Shown in pieces: positions 15,674 to 24,064 of a stretch of DNA of 37,629 nucleotides. Position numbers and translations under genes: made by a program. The DNA is from Faecalimonas sp. (GTDB lineage: Bacteria > Bacillota > Clostridia > Lachnospirales > Lachnospiraceae). Each line of letters starts with the position of its first letter. Position 1 is the stretch's first letter. Location: assembly GCA_020024645.1 (NCBI GenBank), contig JAHHTN010000013.1, forward strand, positions 1-37,629. Direction: 5' to 3'. Under the pieces are notes generated by a model. The model saw only the letters and a list, made by a program, of their open reading frames with translations, did no database searches and had not been told where the DNA came from.

Positions 15674-16597
15674 TTAATTTTTTAACTTCATTTCTGTATC
15701 ATTATATTTTGCCCATACATCAAAAATTTTCTTAATAACTGCAGGTCCAATTTTAGAAATAAATACAATCTGTCCCTTTTCTAAATCATCTGCCTTTTGA
15801 AAATTCACTTTTTCTCCAACCAAATCAACTTGGTGCCAACCTTTTCCCTTTAAATTAACAAATCCTTTTACTCTATATACACTTTGCGAAATCTCCTTGA
15901 GAAAAGAAAGTAATCCTTTTTCCTCTACCCTCGAATCTATTTCCATAAATAATGTTTTCGGTTTTGTTTCTTCTGTATTTGTTGTTTCTTCACTTTCAGC
16001 CCATTGATATAATAATAAATCTTCGTCTAAAACAGACAAATTTAAATTTCCATTTGCACTTTCTACAATCTTACACACTGGATTTATTTTTCTAATAACT
16101 CTATAGAGATTATCTACTTCCTCCGTAGATGCCAAATCTGTTTTTGTAATAACTGCCAAATGACAATGTTTCAACTGCCGATAAACCGTTTCTAAATCTT
16201 TCAACTGTTTCAGAAAATTAACCCCATCCACAAAACAAATTACGCCTCTAAAATCATATTGTTTTCCTGATACTATTTCCGAAGCTTTTAAAATTTCCTC
16301 CACATTAGACGGATCGCCAAGCCCTGAACTTTCTACAAATAACTTATCAAATTCATGTTGTGCCATTTCGCTTAATGCCTGCACAAACTGTAATTTCAAG
16401 CAAGAACAAAAAATAGAGCCTCTATTAATCTCCACCATTTCTATATCATTATGTTTTAGTATTTCTCCGTCAATTCCAAGTTTGCCAAATTCATTTTGAA
16501 TGACACCGATTCTTTTTCCTTTTAATTTTTCTAAAATTTTTAATAAAATTGTTGTTTTACCTGCTCCCAAAAAACCTGTCAGAACATATAATTCCAT
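15674..16597 (-). CDS. G3E-family GTPase, CobW/COG0523-like metallochaperone
   Basis: A 307-aa P-loop GTPase of the COG0523 branch, whose members deliver or sequester metals (Zn, Co, Fe, nitrile hydratase metal). Motifs: Walker A GFLGAGKTT (8-16), Walker B-type VESSGLGDP (~88-96), and a TKTD guanine-specificity motif. The metal site that reads CxCC in the family is C64-S-C66 here, a shorter variant. A CobW C-terminal domain follows residue ~205. It lies inside an ArsR-permease-thioredoxin unit, 17 bp after the permease, so it probably handles the same metal or metalloid, or repairs metalloproteins under that stress. The cargo is unknown. Confidence 0.85.
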   Translation of the reverse strand: MELYVLTGFLGAGKTTILLKILEKLKGKRIGVIQNEFGKLGIDGEILKHNDIEMVEINRGSIFCSCLKLQFVQALSEMAQHEFDKLFVESSGLGDPSNVEEILKASEIVSGKQYDFRGVICFVDGVNFLKQLKDLETVYRQLKHCHLAVITKTDLASTEEVDNLYRVIRKINPVCKIVESANGNLNLSVLDEDLLLYQWAESEETTNTEETKPKTLFMEIDSRVEEKGLLSFLKEISQSVYRVKGFVNLKGKGWHQVDLVGEKVNFQKADDLEKGQIVFISKIGPAVIKKIFDVWAKYNDTEMKLKN

Positions 16598-16614
16598 TTA
16601 TATTCCTTCTTTCT

Positions 16615-17511
16615 TTATATAATCAGAAATGAAATTCCATTAAATAAATATCCCACCAATACAATCCCTATCGTTACAATTACTACAAAAGTTACAAGAA
16701 GTTTCGGTTTTATCACTTTTTTTAGCATAATAAGGGACGGTAAAGATAATGTCGTAACTGACATCAAAAAGGATAAAATAGTCCCCAACCCTGCCCCTTT
16801 TGACAGTAGTGTTTCTGCAACAGGAACTGTTCCAAAAACATCCGCATACATTGGAATTCCTACGATAACAGCCAATAGAATCGAATACCATTTTTCTTTT
16901 CCTAATATGGTTTCTACCCATGTTTGTGGAATAAAATTGTGAATAATTGCACCGATTCCCACCCCGATGAAAATATATGGTGCAACCTTTTTTATTGTTT
17001 CGATTACTTGCTCCTTTCCATACAGCCATCGTTCTTTTATTGTCATTTTATTCCATTCCTCAGTTATCTTACCAGTATTTTTTATAAAACTCCTCACATA
17101 TTTTTCCATATGAAGTTTCTCAATAAGCGTTCCTCCAAGAACCGCAATAAGTAAACCAAAAACAACATATATCACTGCAACTTTCGCACCAAAAATACTC
17201 ATCAGAAGAACAAGTGATCCTAAATCTACCATCGGAGATGAAATCAAAAAAGAAAAGGTAACCCCAAGTGGCAACCCTGCACCAGTGAATCCTATAAAAA
17301 TTGGTATAGAAGAACAGGAGCAAAACGGTGTGACCGTTCCTAACAATGCACCAATTATATTTCCACCAACACCCTTAAATCTTCCTAAAATCTTCCTACT
17401 GCGTTCAGGAGGGAAATAACTTTGTACATAAGAAGTAACAAAAACCACTACAGACAATAAAAAGAACAGTTTTACTGTATCATAAAGAAAAAACTCTATT
17501 GCATTACTCAT
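16615..17511 (-). CDS. DUF318/ArsP-type membrane permease
   Basis: A 298-aa protein with about eight membrane helices, of the permease family that includes ArsP (efflux of trivalent organoarsenicals) and Bacillus YcgR. The hallmark LGTVTPFCSCSSIPIF holds two thiols, C64 and C66, that could bind a soft metalloid, and a second conserved half-repeat MYADVFGTVPVAETLL follows near 225. The start ATG overlaps the arsR stop (ATGA), so translation is probably coupled. The neighbours (an ELCxC-type ArsR, a thioredoxin) favour export of As(III) or a similar thiophilic compound; the GTPase neighbour leaves zinc or another metal possible. Confidence 0.85.
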   Translation of the reverse strand: MSNAIEFFLYDTVKLFFLLSVVVFVTSYVQSYFPPERSRKILGRFKGVGGNIIGALLGTVTPFCSCSSIPIFIGFTGAGLPLGVTFSFLISSPMVDLGSLVLLMSIFGAKVAVIYVVFGLLIAVLGGTLIEKLHMEKYVRSFIKNTGKITEEWNKMTIKERWLYGKEQVIETIKKVAPYIFIGVGIGAIIHNFIPQTWVETILGKEKWYSILLAVIVGIPMYADVFGTVPVAETLLSKGAGLGTILSFLMSVTTLSLPSLIMLKKVIKPKLLVTFVVIVTIGIVLVGYLFNGISFLII

Positions 17512-17804
17512 TTTCTTACCTCTTGCTTTTCAAACATAATTTTTCCCAACACTTGATAAACTTCTCGTAGTACTATTTCATTCAAAGAATAATGCGTCCA
17601 TTTCCCTTCTTTTCGAGGAACAACAAGACCTAGATCGCACATCAATTTCATATCATGGGACAATGTAGGTTGCGTAATATGAAATTCCTCCTGTATTTTA
17701 CAGGCACAAAGTTCTCCTGCCGATAACATATGGATAATTTTCAATCGCTTTGGATCAGAAAACACCTTTAAAATTCCCGCATATTTTACATAGTCTATTT
17801 CCAC
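17508..17804 (-). CDS. arsR: ArsR-family metalloid-responsive repressor
   Basis: A 98-aa winged-helix repressor. The ELCACKI sequence (31-37) at the start of the recognition unit matches the ELCVCDL As(III)/Sb(III)-sensing site of classical ArsR, with C33 and C35 as ligands; C56 may be a third. The DNA-reading helix follows (ITQPTLSHDMKLM). The start is GTG at 17802-17804 with AAAGGAGAAAAGAT upstream. It is the first gene of the unit and its promoter overlaps a clear inverted repeat, consistent with autoregulation. Confidence 0.92.
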   Translation of the reverse strand: MEIDYVKYAGILKVFSDPKRLKIIHMLSAGELCACKIQEEFHITQPTLSHDMKLMCDLGLVVPRKEGKWTHYSLNEIVLREVYQVLGKIMFEKQEVRK

Positions 17805-17820
17805 ATCTTTTCTCCTTTAC

Positions 17821-17871
17821 ACATAGATTTTTTTCTATGTATAGGATACTCCTCGTATAGAAATTTGTCAA
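17821..17871 (-). promoter_or_regulatory. promoter and probable ArsR operator
   Basis: On the minus strand a perfect TTGACA (17866-17871) is 17 nt from TATCCT (17843-17848). Directly downstream, at 17821-17840, the inverted repeat ACATAGA-N6-TCTATGT spans the expected transcription start. Its location between the -10 and the arsR ribosome site suits steric repression. Confidence 0.8.
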
Positions 17872-17883
17872 TATTTCCAATTC

Positions 17884-17915
17884 AAAAAAGGACAACCGTA
17901 AGTAACGATTGTCCT
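17884..17915 (-). terminator. intrinsic terminator after the OYE-family gene
   Basis: On the minus strand AGGACAATCGT pairs with ACGGTTGTCCT (11 bp, one G-U) around TACTT, then TTTTT. It is 12 bp upstream of the arsR -35, so the two units are insulated. Confidence 0.92.
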
Positions 17916-17937
17916 ACACTTTCAATATATTTTCTAA

Positions 17938-19857
17938 CTACATATTTCTTGCAACTTCAAATCCTTCAGCAATCGCATCTAAAGCACGTCTTGCTGCTTT
18001 TGCGTCTCCGATAACATGATATGGAATTTGTTTTTTCTCACACACCTCTATCAGTTCTTTAGAATCGTTTGATTTGAATCCTACTGCGAACACTGCGCAG
18101 TTACATGGAATAAGAGTTCCATCCTCTAAAACAATTCCTTCTTCCGTAAATTTACATACTTTGCTATTCGGTAAAAGTTTTACCTGCAATTCCTGCATTT
18201 TCATCATAACTGCAATTTTACGAAGACTTCCCAAATCACTTCCAATACTGTCTTTCATTTCCAAAATAGTTACATCACAGCCATCTACCGCAAGAGCATC
18301 TGCTGTTTCTAGACCGACTAATCCTCCACCAATAACTGCTACTTTTCCTTTTGGCTGTACTTCATGACGTAATACTTCTGGTGCAGATGTGTGTTCTAAT
18401 TTATCTGCTCCCTCTAAATTTATGGTAATGGGCGATGAACCTATTGCTAAAACAACTTCATCCACATCGGCATTTTCAAGCATTTCTGCATCTACTTTTG
18501 TGTTTTTATGTACTGTTACTAACTTTTCTGTCTGAGCAGCCATTTCCATTGCAGCCATCTTCATCTCTGCTTTTCCAGGTGCTTCTCCTGCAAGAAGAAA
18601 TTCTCCCCCCAACATATCAGAAGCCTCGAATACAGTAACATCATGTCCTTTTTCATGGAGTAATTTTGCAGTTTCCATTCCTCCAACTCCACCACCAATG
18701 ACCCATACTTTCTTTGGCTCAGATACTTTTTGGAATTCATATTCTCCTTCATGCCCAATCATTGGGTTTCTCATACAAGTAATGTGTGGACGATTTGCCG
18801 CATCACAGAATCCATCATAACAACCTTGATTACAACCTACGCAATGAACAATTTCTTCCACTCTTCCCTGCTGTGCCTTGTTGGCAAATTCTGCATCTGC
18901 AAGTTGTGCTCTTCCCATCACAACCATATCCACTTTATCTTCTGCAAGAATATCTTCTGCTAATTTTGCTGTATTGATTCTTCCCACACCTATTGTCAAC
19001 ATTCCTGTTTCCTTACGAATCTTGGCAGCGTTTTCAATATTAAATCCATTTGGTACATCAATCGGCGGTACTTCGTACATAGTTGCAGCAGTAATGATAT
19101 TCCCTCTAGATACATCCAATACATCTACTCCATGTTCTTTCGCAATTTTACAGAAACGAATGATTTCTTCAATAGTAAGACCATTTTCCAACATATCGTC
19201 CTGTGCATCAATACGAATAAACAACGGCATTCCTTCTGGCATATTTCTTCTCAACTCGTCGATTACTTCCAATGGAAATCTGCATCTATTTTCAAAACTT
19301 CCGCCATATTCATCTTCTCTGTGATTAAATCCTGCACTCAAGAAAGAATGTGGCAAGTAGTTATGTGCTAAATGAAACTCTAAACAATCATATCCTGCTT
19401 CTACCGCTCTGACAGCCGCTTTTCCATATTCTAAAATTATTTCTTGAATTTCTTCTTTCGTAATTGCTTTAAGTGTATATGGTCCAAAATTCATATCAGA
19501 AACAACAAATATTTTCGCTTTTGGATCCATAGAAACCGCAATAGAACCTTGCCAAAGCTGAAGTCCTGCTTTTCCTCCATTCTTGTGAATAGCATCTGTA
19601 AGTTTTTTATGTCCTTCTATATAACAATCCTCACTGATGGAAATGAAATGCGCTGGTGCACTCGGTGTATGTATAGCTGCTACCTCAACAATATTTAATC
19701 CACAGCCACCTTTCGCTCTGGCAGCATGATACGCAACCAGTTTATCTGTTACATTTCCATTCTCATCTGCCATCCTTGTACCCATAGCGGGCATAATAAT
19801 TCTATTTTTTAACTCCATATCACGAATACGAATTGGAGTAAATACGTGTTCAAACAT
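17938..19857 (-). CDS. Old Yellow Enzyme-family FMN/FAD/[4Fe-4S] reductase
   Basis: A 639-aa NAD(P)H-dependent reductase of the group holding 2,4-dienoyl-CoA reductase, enoate reductase and the bile-acid enzymes BaiCD/BaiH. Residues 1-330 form the FMN barrel, with HLAHNYLPHSFLS (162-174, likely proton donor Y167) and DEYGGSFENR (182-191). A Fe-S cluster motif follows (C339, C342, C346, C361). Then come an FAD site VIGGGVGGMETA (386-397) and a second dinucleotide fold VAVIGGGLVGLETA. Start: GGGAGGTAGAAAATC. A perfect -10 (TATAAT, 19883-19888) lies upstream with no good -35, as at activator-dependent promoters. The tandem-domain AraC gene ends 80 bp before it and may control it. The substrate (enoate, steroid or other) is not predictable. 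Confidence 0.9.
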   Translation of the reverse strand: MFEHVFTPIRIRDMELKNRIIMPAMGTRMADENGNVTDKLVAYHAARAKGGCGLNIVEVAAIHTPSAPAHFISISEDCYIEGHKKLTDAIHKNGGKAGLQLWQGSIAVSMDPKAKIFVVSDMNFGPYTLKAITKEEIQEIILEYGKAAVRAVEAGYDCLEFHLAHNYLPHSFLSAGFNHREDEYGGSFENRCRFPLEVIDELRRNMPEGMPLFIRIDAQDDMLENGLTIEEIIRFCKIAKEHGVDVLDVSRGNIITAATMYEVPPIDVPNGFNIENAAKIRKETGMLTIGVGRINTAKLAEDILAEDKVDMVVMGRAQLADAEFANKAQQGRVEEIVHCVGCNQGCYDGFCDAANRPHITCMRNPMIGHEGEYEFQKVSEPKKVWVIGGGVGGMETAKLLHEKGHDVTVFEASDMLGGEFLLAGEAPGKAEMKMAAMEMAAQTEKLVTVHKNTKVDAEMLENADVDEVVLAIGSSPITINLEGADKLEHTSAPEVLRHEVQPKGKVAVIGGGLVGLETADALAVDGCDVTILEMKDSIGSDLGSLRKIAVMMKMQELQVKLLPNSKVCKFTEEGIVLEDGTLIPCNCAVFAVGFKSNDSKELIEVCEKKQIPYHVIGDAKAARRALDAIAEGFEVARNM

Positions 19858-19937
19858 GATTTTCTACCTCCCTTTTGTTTTTATTATATGGTAATTCACA
19901 AAAAATAGATATTCAGATTTTGCAATATTATTATCAA

Positions 19938-21131
19938 TTATTTACATTTACTGTATTTCCTGTACTGACTTGGGGTCTGATTCATATATTTTACAAAACT
20001 CCTTTGAAACGAAGAAAGATTTCCAAAACCTACCTCACTTGAAATCTGCGTAATACTTCTTTCAGTTGCAGACAAATAACTACAAGCAATTCTTATTCGA
20101 ATTTCTTCCAATACTTCCTGTACACTTCGCCCAAATTCTTCTCTTACTCGTTTTTCCATAAGTGGAACTTTCATTTTTAAACAAGTTGACATTTCTTCCA
20201 AATTAAACGTTTTCTGAAAATGTAACAAAAGATACTGTAAAATCTGTAAACCTTCTTCAGCAGACAGCATCTTTACTCCGCAGCCAATATTTTTTCTCTG
20301 ATATTCCCTAACACTCATCTTCATATAACGTTTAAATACACGATAGAAGTCTTCCACTCTCGTAAAACCTAAGTAATCACTGATATATTGTATATTCAAA
20401 TCCGGAAAATGAAGTAACGCACAGGCATTATATATTTTCCCCATTTTCTGTAATTGAAAAAATGTATATCCACATAATTTTACAATTTTTCGGTTTAATG
20501 TAACCGAAGTCATTCCTGATTCTTTTGCATATTCCTCTAAAGATACCGTTTTACTTGTATTCAACAATACTCTTTGTATCACATTCCAAACCAGATTTTT
20601 ATCTTCATTATTTTTCTTTTCTCTTTCCATAGCATATCTACAATATAGAGCATGAAGCTGCATGGCATAATAAATATGAATATTCTGATAAGCAAATCTC
20701 TGCTCTTTTTCTTCAATTAATAATTCCTTAAAAATTCCATTTACCTTTTCCTTCTCAGCCTCTTTTAACTGCAATAATGGATATACCTTATAAATTAATG
20801 CTTCATTTTCCCACGCTTTTCTTTGTTCAAAGCAAAGAAACATAAATACTCCTATTCGAAAAGAAATTTTCATGCAACATAATGGCTTCCGAATATTTTC
20901 AATTCTATAAAACAAATGCATATATAAACAGAAAAAACTTCCTTCTTTCAGATGATATTTTTCTCCATTAATCCAAATATCTGCGTCTCCGCTTTCTATA
21001 TAATAAATTTCTGTCTGTTCATGAAATTCTTGTTCTATAGGGCTTACAATATGCTTTTCAGAAACATATATCTGCTTTTCTTTCAAATTATAATAATCAA
21101 TTCCCGTAAACCAATCTTTCTGATACCACAT
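19938..21131 (-). CDS. AraC-family regulator with two AraC DNA-binding domains
   Basis: A 397-aa transcription factor. An N-terminal cupin-like sensor (~35-75: EIYYIESGDADIWINGEKYH) leads into a helical linker, then a complete AraC DNA-binding domain (~180-281, ending SVREYQRK) and a second complete one (~300-395, ending TPSQYRKY). Most AraC proteins have only one. The start is the ATG at 21129-21131 with CTGGAGG upstream (11-nt spacing); a longer reading frame to 21416 crosses the proS stop and terminator and is rejected. It is transcribed toward the OYE-type gene, its likely target. The ligand is unknown. Confidence 0.83.
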   Translation of the reverse strand: MWYQKDWFTGIDYYNLKEKQIYVSEKHIVSPIEQEFHEQTEIYYIESGDADIWINGEKYHLKEGSFFCLYMHLFYRIENIRKPLCCMKISFRIGVFMFLCFEQRKAWENEALIYKVYPLLQLKEAEKEKVNGIFKELLIEEKEQRFAYQNIHIYYAMQLHALYCRYAMEREKKNNEDKNLVWNVIQRVLLNTSKTVSLEEYAKESGMTSVTLNRKIVKLCGYTFFQLQKMGKIYNACALLHFPDLNIQYISDYLGFTRVEDFYRVFKRYMKMSVREYQRKNIGCGVKMLSAEEGLQILQYLLLHFQKTFNLEEMSTCLKMKVPLMEKRVREEFGRSVQEVLEEIRIRIACSYLSATERSITQISSEVGFGNLSSFQRSFVKYMNQTPSQYRKYSKCK

Positions 21132-21172
21132 ATATTCTTTTTCCTCCAGATACTTAACTGTTTCCCATAGGA

Positions 21173-21211
21173 TAAAAATAGCACCTTGCGATAAATAAAT
21201 CGCAAAGTGCT
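21173..21211 (-). terminator. intrinsic terminator after proS
   Basis: On the minus strand AGCACTTTGCGAT pairs with ATCGCAAGGTGCT (13 bp, one G-U) around a TTATTT loop, then ATTTTTA. It starts 9 bp after the proS stop. Confidence 0.9.
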
Positions 21212-21219
21212 CACAATTT

Positions 21220-22662
21220 CTAGTAAGATTTTCCCCAGTAAACCATATGTTTCGCAGGTTTTCCACAACAAATACATACATCTGATAAATGTTCTTGCTC
21301 AGGCGGAATACAACGCGAAGAAGCCCCTCCTGTTTGTGCTTTGATTTCATCCTCACAAGCCTCATCTCCACACCACATTGCTTTAATAAATCCACGATTT
21401 TCTTGGAATTTTTCAATCATTTCATCCATAGTAACCGCAGTATCAATATGTGAATCAAGAAATGCTTTTGCTTTATCAAACATATCTTTCTGGATGCTCT
21501 CTAAAATTTCTCCTAATTTTGTTGCGATTTCATCTAAACATACTACTATTTTTTCTCTTGTATCACGACGAACAACCACCACTTGATTTTTTTCAATATC
21601 TTTTGGTCCAATTTCAATACGTGTTGGAATACCCTGCATTTCTTGTTCGCTGAATTTCCATCCCGGACTCTTATCTGAATCATCCATGTTAACTGCATAT
21701 CCAGCAACCTTTAACGCATTCATAAGTTCTGTTGCTCTCTCAAGAACACCTTCTTTATGCTGAGCAATTGGAATCACTCTTGTTTGCACAGGAGCAATTC
21801 TTGGTGGAAGAATAAGACCACTATCATCTCCATGCACCATAATCAATGCACCAATCATTCTTGTTGTTAATCCCCAAGATGTTTCATATACGCTGTGTAA
21901 TTCATTATTTTTATCCAAATATTTAATATCAAACGCATCTGCAAATCCACTTCCAAAGAAATGACTTGTAGCTGCTTGTAATGCTTTTCCATCATGCATC
22001 AACGCTTCTACTGTGTAAGTATCTTCAGCTCCAGCAAATTTTTCACTATCTGTTTTCTTCCCTGCAACAAGTGGAATTGCAAGACTTTCCTCAATAAAAT
22101 CTTTATATATTTTCTGCATCAAAATCGTTCTTGCTTCTGCTTCTTCATATGTTGCATGAATTGTATGACCTTCTTGCCATAAAAATTCTCTCGAACGCAA
22201 AAACGGTCTTGTTGTTTTCTCCCAACGAAGTACTGAACACCATTGATTCCAAATCTTTGGAAGATCTCTATACGATTGTACTGTTTTACTCCAGTGGTCA
22301 CAGAATAATGTTTCAGATGTAGGTCTGATACACATTCTTTCTTGAAGTGGCTCATTTCCGCCATGTGTAACCCATGCAACTTCTGGTGCAAAGCCTTCAA
22401 TATGGTCTTTTTCTTTCTGTAATAAATTTTCAGGAATTAACATTGGAAGATATACATTTTCTACTCCCGTCTCCTTAAATCTTTTATCAAGATCTGCCTG
22501 CATTTTTTCCCAAATTGCATATCCATTAGGCAGGTAAACCATACAACCTTTTACTCCTGTATAATCACACAATTCCGCTTTACTTACTACGTCTGTGTAC
22601 CACTGTGCGAAATCTTCATCTCTAGAAGTAATCGCTTCTACAAATTTCTTTTCTTTTGCCAT
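21220..22662 (-). CDS. proS: prolyl-tRNA synthetase, archaeal/eukaryotic-like form
   Basis: A 480-aa class II synthetase that charges tRNA-Pro. It lacks the INS editing insertion of the long bacterial ProRS and has the eukaryote-like layout: motif 2 around VLRWEKTTRPFLRSREFLWQ split by RSRE, anticodon domain after ~residue 285, and a C-terminal zinc-binding part (CGDEACEDE near 427, CICCGKPAKH near the end) finishing in Tyr, as typical of this form. The start has AAAGGAGAAAATGTT. Expression is controlled by the T-box leader upstream; an intrinsic terminator follows. Confidence 0.95.
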   Translation of the reverse strand: MAKEKKFVEAITSRDEDFAQWYTDVVSKAELCDYTGVKGCMVYLPNGYAIWEKMQADLDKRFKETGVENVYLPMLIPENLLQKEKDHIEGFAPEVAWVTHGGNEPLQERMCIRPTSETLFCDHWSKTVQSYRDLPKIWNQWCSVLRWEKTTRPFLRSREFLWQEGHTIHATYEEAEARTILMQKIYKDFIEESLAIPLVAGKKTDSEKFAGAEDTYTVEALMHDGKALQAATSHFFGSGFADAFDIKYLDKNNELHSVYETSWGLTTRMIGALIMVHGDDSGLILPPRIAPVQTRVIPIAQHKEGVLERATELMNALKVAGYAVNMDDSDKSPGWKFSEQEMQGIPTRIEIGPKDIEKNQVVVVRRDTREKIVVCLDEIATKLGEILESIQKDMFDKAKAFLDSHIDTAVTMDEMIEKFQENRGFIKAMWCGDEACEDEIKAQTGGASSRCIPPEQEHLSDVCICCGKPAKHMVYWGKSY

Positions 22663-22700
22663 AACATTTTCTCCTTTACCATATGCTTAATTATCTAGGA

Positions 22701-22958
22701 AATAAAAAATCGCCAAGAATTTTTCTTTCCCTAAAGGGACCGAAAAATCTCGGCGGTACCACCCTAATTAATTATAATAACATATACCTGTTAATCATAA
22801 TTCTCTTTCCTCCCTTTAACGCAGAGATACGTTGCGCTTTCACACAAAGCTCGAAGGCAGGTTCTATATAGCATCCGTAGAAATATTCCACCAAAAATTT
22901 CCTCTCTATAACTTCCCCTATATATACTATTCCTTTTCATCGCCAATCTGTATAACTT
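22701..22958 (-). promoter_or_regulatory. T-box leader (tRNA-Pro sensing) of proS
   Basis: The minus-strand leader holds the canonical T-box AGGGTGGTACCGC (about 22753-22765), whose TGG can pair with the uncharged CCA end. The terminator CGCCGAGATTTTTC with GAAAAATTCTTGGCG and a T6 tract (22704-22709) overlaps it, so antiterminator and terminator exclude each other. In Stem I, the sequence AGAACCTGC puts a candidate specifier CCT (Pro) at 22859-22861. Uncharged tRNA-Pro would allow read-through into proS. This explains the whole 349-bp gap between proS and the next gene. Confidence 0.93.
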
Positions 22959-22964
22959 ATCGTA

Positions 22965-22993
22965 ATTTTACGAGAAATATATACCTTTGTCAA
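22965..22993 (-). promoter_or_regulatory. promoter of the proS T-box transcript
   Basis: On the minus strand a perfect TTGACA (22988-22993) is 17 nt from TAAAAT (22965-22970), immediately upstream of the T-box leader. Confidence 0.85.
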
Positions 22994-23011
22994 GTCTGTA
23001 AAACGAAAGGT

Positions 23012-23665
23012 CTACTTCAGCTCAAACACCATTTCTTTTTTTGTCTTTGGATGTACAAAACGCAAACGATATGCACACAGTGCAATCTTATCCCATTTTT
23101 CTCTCTCATAATTCCCAGAATTATATTTTGCATCTCCCATAATTTCACAACCTATATGTGCTAACTGTACTCTTATTTGATGATGTCTGCCTGTTTCTAA
23201 ACAAATATGCAATACCGCCGTTCCATCTTCTTTTTCCTCAATCACTTCATAATGTAAAACTGCCTTTTTCGCCCCTATATCATGTTCATTACATACCCTC
23301 GATGTGTTAGATTTTTTATCTTTTGCCATAAAATTAATTAGTGTTCCATTTTTTTTAGATGGTATTTTACAAACAACAGCTCTATACTGTTTTCCGAATT
23401 CTTTTTGTTGTAACTGCTTATTCAATTCTTTTGCTGCAAAAGGAGTTTTTGCAAAGACAAGCACTCCTTCTACCATCTGATCTAGGCGATGTATAACCGC
23501 AAGATACGGCTCTTGTTTTTTTGATGATTGCTGATATAAATAATTTTTCAGTAAACTCACCATGTCTTTCTCGCCTATTCGACTTGTTTGTGTAGCAATT
23601 CTAGGTAATTTATGACAAACAAGTAAATATTGGTCTTCATATAAAATGTAATCTTTTATATCCAT
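23012..23665 (-). CDS. RluA-family pseudouridine synthase
   Basis: A 217-aa RNA-modifying enzyme that isomerises uridine in rRNA or tRNA. The catalytic motif reads HRLDQMVEGVLVFAKT with D62; the usual T-S-G after HRLD is replaced by V-E-G. The RluA-type C-terminal block LETGRHHQIRVQLAHIG is present. There is no N-terminal S4 domain, so it is the short form, and the RNA target cannot be assigned. Start: CTAAAGGGGAAAATGA. It stands between the spoVG terminator and the proS promoter. Confidence 0.9.
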   Translation of the reverse strand: MDIKDYILYEDQYLLVCHKLPRIATQTSRIGEKDMVSLLKNYLYQQSSKKQEPYLAVIHRLDQMVEGVLVFAKTPFAAKELNKQLQQKEFGKQYRAVVCKIPSKKNGTLINFMAKDKKSNTSRVCNEHDIGAKKAVLHYEVIEEKEDGTAVLHICLETGRHHQIRVQLAHIGCEIMGDAKYNSGNYEREKWDKIALCAYRLRFVHPKTKKEMVFELK

Positions 23666-23707
23666 TCATTTTCCCCTTTAGTTTTTATCTATTATACATA
23701 ATTTGCA

Positions 23708-23744
23708 CAAAAAGTGCCACGAAATCTATTTTGACTTCGTGGCA
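23708..23744 (-). terminator. intrinsic terminator after spoVG
   Basis: On the minus strand TGCCACGAAGT pairs with ATTTCGTGGCA (with a G-U), followed by CTTTTTG. It starts 18 bp after the spoVG stop. Confidence 0.87.
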
Positions 23745-23762
23745 TCCTATTACTTTCCACTT

Positions 23763-24047
23763 TTATACAACATCTTCTATTTCTGATTCTTCCTGTAATG
23801 TTTCTTCATATTTTGCTAAAATCGTACTTTGTATTCTATCTCTTGTGACAGAATTAATTGGATGTGCAATATCTCTATATTCTCCATCTAAAGATTTTTT
23901 GCTTGGCATTGCAATAAATAAACCTTTCTCTCCTTCAATAACTTTTATGTCGTGTACTACAAATTCCTCATCCATAGTAATTGATACTACTGCTTTTAAT
24001 TTTCCTTCTTTTGCTACCTTTCTTACTCGTACATCTGTAATCTGCAT
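23763..24047 (-). CDS. spoVG: SpoVG, RNA/DNA-binding regulator
   Basis: A 94-aa SpoVG protein. In Bacillus it affects asymmetric septation and cortex formation, and homologues bind nucleic acids to regulate many genes. The conserved N-terminus MQITDVRVRKV, the FVVHDIKVIEG core and the FIAMPSKK and YRDIAHPIN blocks are all present; the acidic tail (EESEIEDVV) is typical. Start: AAGGAGGCTAAAGAT. It lies only 17 bp after glgD, so it can be transcribed from the glgC promoter, which would link it to glycogen synthesis. Confidence 0.96.
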   Translation of the reverse strand: MQITDVRVRKVAKEGKLKAVVSITMDEEFVVHDIKVIEGEKGLFIAMPSKKSLDGEYRDIAHPINSVTRDRIQSTILAKYEETLQEESEIEDVV

Positions 24048-24064
24048 ATCTTTAGCCTCCTTAA

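Noticed and set aside
16924..17323. Small open frames overlapping the permease gene on both strands
   Set aside because: They are shadows of a hydrophobic membrane-protein gene, with no start signals or independent homology.
21132..21416. An extra 95-residue N-terminus for the AraC regulator
   Set aside because: It would overlap the proS 3' end and cross the 13-bp proS terminator; a ribosome site lies just before the ATG at 21131 and homology begins there.
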